Assembly (NCBI GenBank): GCA_017995695.1
Contig: JAGOIJ010000014.1
Coordinates: forward strand, 1-19,009
Reading direction: 5' to 3'
DNA length: 19,009 nucleotides
From: Candidatus Omnitrophota bacterium
GTDB lineage: Bacteria > Omnitrophota > Gorgyraeia > Gygaellales > Profunditerraquicolaceae
The position numbers were made by a program, and so were the translations under genes. The number at the start of each line of letters is the position of its first letter. Position 1 is the stretch's first letter. Shown piece by piece: positions 13,870 through 19,009 of the stretch. The notes under the pieces were generated by a model. The model did not search any database. It was not told the DNA's origin and saw only the letters and a program-made list of their open reading frames with translations.

Positions 13870-14648
13870 AAAACTTCATATTTAAAACTATATCATTGTG
13901 CGCGGCAGCCCCGCTTGTTATCTCGCATATGTTGACTACGCCTGATCGTCATACCATTGCGTATACCTATTATCCTGCGGGCCATGAAAAAGTTGTTATT
14001 ATCGCCCACGGATTTTATAATAGCAAGGATGCGGTAGTGTTGCAACAGTTAGCCAAACATTTTCTACCAGAGTATGATGTGTTTATGTTTGATTTCCGCG
14101 GACATGGCCAAAGCAGTGGATTGTTTACCTGGACGAGTGAGGAAGGGCAGGATTTAAACGCGGTGTTTGATTTTGTTGAGGCGCGCTATAAAAAAATAGG
14201 CATCATTGCATTTTCAATCGGCGGCAGCGTTGCAATTAATGAGCTTTCTAAGCGGCAGCGGGCTGATTCACTGGTGTGCGTTAGCGCTCCCTCGGTTATG
14301 AGTAGGATTGACTACCAGTGGTGGGCACTTGATTGGGACCAGGATTTTATATATACCATGCTTACTAAAGAGGGGCGCAAGGGTAAAGGCGTGCGGCCGG
14401 GGCCGTTCTGGCTGGCGAAAGAAAAACCCATTACGTCTGTTGAAAAACTCACTGTCCCTGTTCTATATATACACGGAGATCGAGACTGGGTAATCAGGCC
14501 TTGGCATTCGCAAGCGCTGTATAATAAAACCAAGACTATAAAGAAAATAGTTTTTATTGAAAAAGGGCTGCACGCAGAATATCTGATTCGCGGGTTCCCT
14601 GAGCAATTTTACCGGGAAGTAGATCAGTGGTTTCATAAAACCTTATAA
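13866..14648 (+). CDS. Alpha/beta hydrolase (lysophospholipase or esterase-like)
   Basis: This is a 260-residue serine hydrolase of the alpha/beta fold. A hydrophobic N-terminus (about 4-24) suggests a membrane anchor or uncleaved signal. The oxyanion-side HG is in IIAHGF (45-50), and FDFRGHGQS (75-83) is typical of the family. The nucleophile elbow is AFSIG (Ser117), with Ala replacing the first Gly of GxSxG. Likely triad partners are Asp207 (HGDRDWVI) and His236 (GLHAEYL). It overlaps the acyltransferase fusion by ATGA, and its place in a lipid operon favours a lysophospholipid, acyl-thioester or acylglycerol substrate. That is inference from context only. E. coli ynbC, beside ynbA and ynbB, is a comparable predicted hydrolase. 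Confidence 0.85.
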   Translation: MKNFIFKTISLCAAAPLVISHMLTTPDRHTIAYTYYPAGHEKVVIIAHGFYNSKDAVVLQQLAKHFLPEYDVFMFDFRGHGQSSGLFTWTSEEGQDLNAVFDFVEARYKKIGIIAFSIGGSVAINELSKRQRADSLVCVSAPSVMSRIDYQWWALDWDQDFIYTMLTKEGRKGKGVRPGPFWLAKEKPITSVEKLTVPVLYIHGDRDWVIRPWHSQALYNKTKTIKKIVFIEKGLHAEYLIRGFPEQFYREVDQWFHKTL

Positions 14649-14659
14649 GAGGAGGGCGC

Positions 14660-15397
14660 ATGAAAAGTTTTCTTATTACCGCAGGGCAGCTTTTGTTTTC
14701 TCTGACGATGTACTGCTGCGCAACAATATTCTTTGGCTTAGCCTTAATTCCCGGGATTGTGTTAGTTCTTAAGGCTTGGTCTATGGGGCAAGCGATGGAT
14801 GTGTTGCCCAGGCTATTTTTGTTGGGGATATCGTTAGCTGCGGGATATTTTTTGTTCGGGTTTTCTTTGATCTTGATTGCCGGATCAGTAAGAACAGTAT
14901 TGCGGTTAAGGCTTAAAGAAGGCAATTACCCTATTTTTTCATGGCAAGCCTTGCAGTGGGCGTTTATAAGCTCGCTGTATCTTATGATCAATTTTACCTT
15001 TATCGACTTCATTCTCTTAACGCCTTTTGCTAATTTACTTTTGCGATTGCTTGGGGCAAAATTAGGCAAAAACGTGCAAATAAATTCAAAATACGTGTTT
15101 GACGCAACGCTCCTTGAAATAGGAGATAATACGGTTGTCGGAGGAGGAGCGATTATTATTGCGCACGTTGTCGAGCGGGGAATCTTAAAATTACGGAAGG
15201 TAACAATTGGCAAGAATGTAACTCTTGGTTCGCACTGCACGATTATGCCGGGATGCGAAATAGGCGATAACGCAATCATCGGCGCCAGCGCTGTTTTACT
15301 CAAAAATACCAAGGTCGAGCCACGGGCAGTATTCTTTGGCGTGCCTGCAGAGGCGTTAAAGCCCCACCATCATACAGAGGAGAGCGACCATGCGTAG
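14660..15397 (+). CDS. Membrane-anchored left-handed beta-helix (hexapeptide) acyltransferase
   Basis: This 245-residue protein has an N-terminal membrane part with about three hydrophobic segments (roughly 5-35, 52-78 and 100-128). A C-terminal hexapeptide-repeat domain follows (about 134-230) with turns such as LGKNVQINSKY, IGDNTVVGGGAIIIAHVV, IGKNVTLGSHCTIMPGCEIGDNAIIGASAVL and the closing GVPAEALK. His169 in IIAHVV is a candidate catalytic residue. These domains use acetyl-CoA or acyl-ACP to acylate sugars or headgroups, and the layout recalls the C-terminal region of Pls-type surface-polymer proteins. AGAGGAGGG just upstream of the ATG is a good ribosome site. It overlaps the next gene by 8 bases. 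The acceptor is unknown. Confidence 0.83.
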   Translation: MKSFLITAGQLLFSLTMYCCATIFFGLALIPGIVLVLKAWSMGQAMDVLPRLFLLGISLAAGYFLFGFSLILIAGSVRTVLRLRLKEGNYPIFSWQALQWAFISSLYLMINFTFIDFILLTPFANLLLRLLGAKLGKNVQINSKYVFDATLLEIGDNTVVGGGAIIIAHVVERGILKLRKVTIGKNVTLGSHCTIMPGCEIGDNAIIGASAVLLKNTKVEPRAVFFGVPAEALKPHHHTEESDHA

Positions 15398-18089
15398 GGC
15401 CAGTCTTAAGAATGTAACGATTATTGAGCTTATGGTGGCGATCAACCGCCGCTATTCAGAAATCCCTGCTTTGCAGATAAAGCGGGGTACTGCAATGGCT
15501 AGTCTTTCATATATCGAGTTGGGCAGGCGCACCTCGGATACCGCTTATAATCTTAAACTCCTGGGCGTTGAAAAGCAGGATCGGGTTGCGATATTATCTG
15601 AAAGCAAGCCGGAGTGGGCGATCGCTTTTTTTGGCATTGTTTCCTGCGGCGGGATAACCGTGCCGATGGATGTGAAGTTAAGCGACACCGAGATTGAATT
15701 TATACTCAATGATTCCGGGGCGAAATGTCTTTTTGTTTCTGAAAAGTTTATTGAGCGGATTCTCGCTTTGTGGCCGAAACTGAAGAGCCTCACTCATATC
15801 ATTTGTCTTGATGAAGTTGCCCAGGAAGGTATTCTTTTGCTCAAAGATTTTAAGGTCCCGCCCGAGGAGATCGCCCATCGGGAGATCCAGCCGGATGATG
15901 TTGCCTTGATCGTGTATACGTCGGGGACAACGGGAACAGCCAAAGGGGTAGAACTGACTTACAAAAACTTATTGTTCGAGGTAATGTCGTTACACGAGTT
16001 GATTACCTTCAGCCCCAAGGATGAGTTTCTCTCAATATTGCCGCTTAACCATATGCTTGAGATTACCGGAGGTTTCTTGGGGCCGCTCTACGCCGGGGCG
16101 ACTGTTACGTATTGCGAAAGCCTAAAACCAACCACTATGCTTTCTTTGATGCACGAGACAAAGACAACCGTGATGATCTGCGTGCCACTGGTCTTAAAGA
16201 TGTTTCATAATAGTATTATTAAGAAAATGGAAGAGCTTCCCGGCTTTAAACGCTCCATAGTTTTTGCCTTGTTGCATCTAAGCCGGTATTTACTTAAATT
16301 TCATATTCGTATCGGAAAAGTATTGTTTTCTTCCGTGCACAAGCAGTTTGGCGGGCATCTGCGTTGTTTTGTATCAGGAGGCGCTCCGCTTGATCCTGTG
16401 GTTGAGCTTGATTTTAATGCCATGGGATTTCGTATCTTGCAGGGGTATGGCTTAACCGAAACCTCGCCCGTCATTACCGTCAATAACTTCGAAGAATGTA
16501 AATATGGTTCAGTAGGTAAGCCTTTGGAGGGGGCAGAGGTTAATATTATTTGTAATAATGAAAGTTTGAAACAGGAGGGTGAGATTATTACCCGCGGTCC
16601 GCATGTCATGCGTGGTTACTACAAAAATACCGAAAAAACCAATGAGGTTTTACGCGATGGCTGGTTTTATACGGGGGATATCGGATTTCTTGATCGAGAC
16701 GGATTTTTATTTATTTCCGGGAGGATCAAGAATTTAATTGTTTTAGGGGCTGGGAAAAAGGTTTTCCCAGAGGAAATTGAAGAGGTGATGTCGGCAAGCC
16801 ATTTCATAAAAGAGATTTGTGTTTTGGGTCGCGTTGCCCAAAAGGGGATTCGCAAAGGTTGCGAAGAGGTATATGCCGTGATTGTGCCTAATCTTGATAG
16901 CTTCGCCAAAGAGGAGCGGCACGACAAGACCGTGGTCAAAAAGAAAATAATGCTTGAGCTTATGCGTCTTGGCGAGCATCTGGCCGAGTACAAACGAATC
17001 ATGGATTTTGAACTTTGGGATGATGAATTACCAAAGACCTCTACTCGTAAAATTAAAAGAAAAGTATTGCTGGAGATGATCTCCCGGAAAGAAGCCGAAT
17101 CCGGCGTTAAAGAAAAGAAAGAATTTGTTGAGGCTGAGCAAGCATTGGATGATGCAACGAGCTTGGCAGTAAAACAGGTTTTACAGAATTTACTCAAAAA
17201 TCCTGGAGTTTGCGTCAATGGTTCAACAAATCTCTATAATGAGCTTGGCATTGATTCATTAATGAAGGTTGAGTTGCTCGCTGCAATACACAAACAGATC
17301 GGCGTTGAAATCTCTGATCGCCTTGCCTATGAGATTAATACCTTTGGAGATCTCCTGCGGTTTATTAAGGAATATCAGGCCGGCAGAAGCGGCGATGAGA
17401 TAGGGTTGCGCCGGGAAATTAATGATTTCATCCGAGCCAACATCAGATATAAGGCGGTACATAATCTTTCGTATTTTATGCTTAAAGGGTTGTTCGGGAT
17501 TTATTTTAAGCAGGAAGTATTTGGCCTCGAGCGTGTACCTACATCAGGTTCTTTTATTATAGCCGCAAACCATACCAGCCTTTTAGATTTTCCTCTAGTG
17601 ATTACCAGCCTTCCCTATCGTACGATGAAAAATGTTTTTGCTCCGGCAGCAGCAGATTATTTTTATGCGAAACGCTATCGCAAGGCCATGGTTGAACTTT
17701 TATTCAATACCTTCCCGTTTGAGCGCATGGGAGATTTTATGAAGGGTATTAAAGTGTGCGAGGAGTTGATCAAGAGCAACCATTCTATCATTTTGTTCCC
17801 TGAAGGAACGCGCACGCAGGATGGCTCCATGAAGACTTTTAAGCCTGGCCTCGGTTCGCTGGCTATGAATTTGCGCGTTCCGATCCTGCCGGTATATATC
17901 CATGGCGCATTCGATGCGTTGCCAAAGGGAAAGCGAATCCCCTATCCTAAAAAGATCGAGGTTCATTTTGGCGAGGCGATTATGCCGGATGCGATTACTG
18001 GTTCTGGTTTAGAAAGCAATTACGATAAATACGCGTTGCTTTCTCAACGTGCCTTTGAAGCCATCGTTGAGTTAAAAAACAGGAGGTAA
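15390..18089 (+). CDS. Acyl-AMP ligase / acyl carrier protein / PlsC acyltransferase trifunctional protein
   Basis: This 899-residue protein has three catalytic or carrier domains in order. Residues 1-565 are an ANL-superfamily acyl-adenylating enzyme with VYTSGTTGTAKG (175-186), GYGLTETSP (352-360), GDIGFLDRDGF (429-439) and a late KTSTRKIKR segment. About 585-665 is an acyl carrier domain with LGIDSL (Ser623 as the phosphopantetheine site). About 685-899 is a glycerolipid acyltransferase with NHTSLLD (727-733) and FPEGTR (803-808). The protein could activate a free fatty acid, load it on its own ACP and hand it to a lysolipid, equivalent to the two halves of E. coli Aas with an added carrier. 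It starts inside the end of the hexapeptide gene. Its TAA stop is part of the next gene's AGGAGGTAA ribosome site. Confidence 0.93.
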   Translation: MRRASLKNVTIIELMVAINRRYSEIPALQIKRGTAMASLSYIELGRRTSDTAYNLKLLGVEKQDRVAILSESKPEWAIAFFGIVSCGGITVPMDVKLSDTEIEFILNDSGAKCLFVSEKFIERILALWPKLKSLTHIICLDEVAQEGILLLKDFKVPPEEIAHREIQPDDVALIVYTSGTTGTAKGVELTYKNLLFEVMSLHELITFSPKDEFLSILPLNHMLEITGGFLGPLYAGATVTYCESLKPTTMLSLMHETKTTVMICVPLVLKMFHNSIIKKMEELPGFKRSIVFALLHLSRYLLKFHIRIGKVLFSSVHKQFGGHLRCFVSGGAPLDPVVELDFNAMGFRILQGYGLTETSPVITVNNFEECKYGSVGKPLEGAEVNIICNNESLKQEGEIITRGPHVMRGYYKNTEKTNEVLRDGWFYTGDIGFLDRDGFLFISGRIKNLIVLGAGKKVFPEEIEEVMSASHFIKEICVLGRVAQKGIRKGCEEVYAVIVPNLDSFAKEERHDKTVVKKKIMLELMRLGEHLAEYKRIMDFELWDDELPKTSTRKIKRKVLLEMISRKEAESGVKEKKEFVEAEQALDDATSLAVKQVLQNLLKNPGVCVNGSTNLYNELGIDSLMKVELLAAIHKQIGVEISDRLAYEINTFGDLLRFIKEYQAGRSGDEIGLRREINDFIRANIRYKAVHNLSYFMLKGLFGIYFKQEVFGLERVPTSGSFIIAANHTSLLDFPLVITSLPYRTMKNVFAPAAADYFYAKRYRKAMVELLFNTFPFERMGDFMKGIKVCEELIKSNHSIILFPEGTRTQDGSMKTFKPGLGSLAMNLRVPILPVYIHGAFDALPKGKRIPYPKKIEVHFGEAIMPDAITGSGLESNYDKYALLSQRAFEAIVELKNRR
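18081..18089 (+). promoter_or_regulatory. Perfect Shine-Dalgarno overlapping a stop codon
   Basis: AGGAGGTAA ends the ligase gene (codons Arg-Arg-stop) and at the same time sits two bases before the ATG of the CDP-alcohol phosphatidyltransferase. The motif core is 5-11 bases upstream of that ATG, so termination and re-initiation are closely coupled. Confidence 0.75.
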
Positions 18090-18091
18090 CT

Positions 18092-18736
18092 ATGGGGCTC
18101 TATACGTGGAAATTCCCTTTTCGGAGATTGCTTACGCCGTTGGCAAAGGCATTACGACCGGTGCATCCAGATATTGTTAGCTATGCTGCGGTTATCGTGG
18201 CGTGCGCAACAGGTTTTTGTTTCCTGTATGCAAAGCATAATCAGTGGTTGTTGTTGGTGGCGATTGTGCTGACCTTTGCGCGTATGACCCTGAATACGCT
18301 TGATGGCATTATGGCGATCAACCGGGGGAGTTTGCGGCTTGAAGGCGAGATTGTGAACGCTTTGCCGGATCGGTATTCTGATATTTTCGTCATGCTCGGT
18401 ATTGCTTTTTCCGGATACTGCAATGTGTATATAGGGGCAATTGCAGCAGTGAGCGTTCTATTAGTTAGTTATGCCGGCATGCTTGGCAAGGCCATTGGAT
18501 TAAGTTGGCAGCATGACGGGCCGTTGGGGAAAGTTGAGCGCCTGATGCTGATTATGGTTATGTGCGGGTTGCAGTTTGCGGTTACCCGTTACTGGCAGGG
18601 CGAGATTTCGCTGTTCTCGCAGCAATTCTCTGTAATAACGCTCGTTATGCTATGGTTTATTATCAGCGCGCAGCTTACTGTTTTTAACCGTTTGCAAGCA
18701 ACGCTTAAAGAAATAAAGGAGAAGGCGCATGTTTAA
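18092..18736 (+). CDS. CDP-alcohol phosphatidyltransferase family protein (YnbA-like)
   Basis: This 214-residue polytopic membrane enzyme belongs to the family that joins CDP-diacylglycerol to an alcohol (glycerol phosphate, serine, inositol phosphate) or uses CDP-alcohols. The signature is divergent. The classical D-xx-D-G-xx-A-R-x8-G-xxx-D-xxx-D reads here N68-TL-D71-G72-IM-A75 with Ile for Arg, then G85-EIV-N89-ALP-D93-RYS-D97. From memory, the YnbA-like branch shows a similar shifted NxxxDxxxD pattern. Several transmembrane segments follow. It overlaps the downstream cytidylyltransferase by 8 bases, matching ynbA-ynbB order. The headgroup made is unknown. Confidence 0.85.
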   Translation: MGLYTWKFPFRRLLTPLAKALRPVHPDIVSYAAVIVACATGFCFLYAKHNQWLLLVAIVLTFARMTLNTLDGIMAINRGSLRLEGEIVNALPDRYSDIFVMLGIAFSGYCNVYIGAIAAVSVLLVSYAGMLGKAIGLSWQHDGPLGKVERLMLIMVMCGLQFAVTRYWQGEISLFSQQFSVITLVMLWFIISAQLTVFNRLQATLKEIKEKAHV

Positions 18737-19009
18737 CGACGTGATCGTGCTTAAGACACTTACTGTCTTAGGGGTTTTATTTGGTTCAATATTAATCCTC
18801 ACCGCATATCTAGATTGGAAAAAACGAAAAGCGCAATACGTGCAAGGGCTAGGCGAGCTATGGTTGCGGTATCTTACGTTTATGGTTATTGCTCCGTCAT
18901 TCTTATATTTTGCCTATATCGGGAAACCTTATTTTAATTTCCTGGTTATGCTTATGGCCGCGCTCTATTTAAAGGAGTTTTTCCATCTTACGAGCGTTTG
19001 GCAGGAAAA
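18729..19009 (+). CDS. Phosphatidate cytidylyltransferase-like protein, 3'-truncated
   Basis: An ATG at 18729 opens a frame that runs off the window after 93 codons. The visible part has an N-terminal transmembrane segment (about 8-26, VLKTLTVLGVLFGSILI), a basic stretch (DWKKRK), then LWLRYLTFMVIAP and a second hydrophobic region ending FLVMLMAALYLKEFFHLT. This layout matches the N-terminal region of CdsA/YnbB-type CTP:phosphatidate cytidylyltransferases, which supply CDP-diacylglycerol to the enzyme encoded just upstream. The catalytic C-terminal signature lies beyond the edge, so the call rests on partial similarity plus context. Confidence 0.65.
   Translation, partial: MFNDVIVLKTLTVLGVLFGSILILTAYLDWKKRKAQYVQGLGELWLRYLTFMVIAPSFLYFAYIGKPYFNFLVMLMAALYLKEFFHLTSVWQE

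Noticed and set aside
16667..17218. Minus-strand open frame of 183 codons inside the ligase gene
   Set aside because: Serine-rich shadow of the AMP-ligase/ACP coding sequence; no start context or recognisable domain.
1..19009. CRISPR arrays, tRNA or rRNA genes, transposases, prophage genes
   Set aside because: I looked for repeat-spacer periodicity, cloverleaf-like segments and recombinase motifs and saw none; coding density leaves little room. A tRNA scan was not possible here.

Overview
The window is a densely packed, entirely plus-strand bacterial segment of moderate GC, with many ATGA/TGATG gene overlaps. It carries about 23 genes and no visible tRNA, rRNA, CRISPR array or transposase. 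It looks like a PVC-superphylum bacterium, most plausibly Candidatus Omnitrophota or a relative. That is an inference from the Minf_1886-family gene beside ybaB and a Zn-ribbon gene, the type IV prepilin peptidase, and the multi-domain lipid enzymes; no marker gene here proves the taxonomy.

Region 1 (1-5400) holds housekeeping genes: a 5'-truncated shikimate dehydrogenase (aroE) overlapping a prepilin peptidase; a nest of GGGTGTCCC-type palindromes; a TtcA-like tRNA thiolase; an extended -10 promoter; rmuC; a DUF167 gene; a PgeF/YfiH laccase-domain protein; a Sir2 deacylase; and an unrecognised 80-codon gene. Most neighbours overlap and are probably co-transcribed.

Region 2 (5400-9520) holds a flavodoxin, cutA behind a short direct repeat, then ccdA and a TlpA-like lipoprotein thioredoxin (an extracytoplasmic thiol-reduction pair), nicotinate phosphoribosyltransferase, and a lone LUD-domain protein.

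Region 3 (9555-11464) holds ybaB, a small Zn-ribbon protein, a Minf_1886-family protein, and a stand-alone MetE-core-like methyltransferase.

Region 4 (11482-19009, continuing past the edge) is the most interesting part. It opens with a consensus TTGACA promoter whose -35 box lies in a perfect palindrome. The genes are a MarR regulator, an MFS transporter fused to a PlsC-type acyltransferase (an LplT/Aas-like arrangement), an alpha/beta hydrolase, a membrane-anchored hexapeptide acyltransferase, an acyl-AMP ligase-ACP-PlsC trifunctional protein, a CDP-alcohol phosphatidyltransferase and a truncated CdsA-like cytidylyltransferase. Together they look like a self-contained, MarR-regulated phospholipid synthesis or remodelling operon. 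It shares elements with E. coli lplT-aas and ynbABC but has different domain fusions. Its lipid product is unknown.
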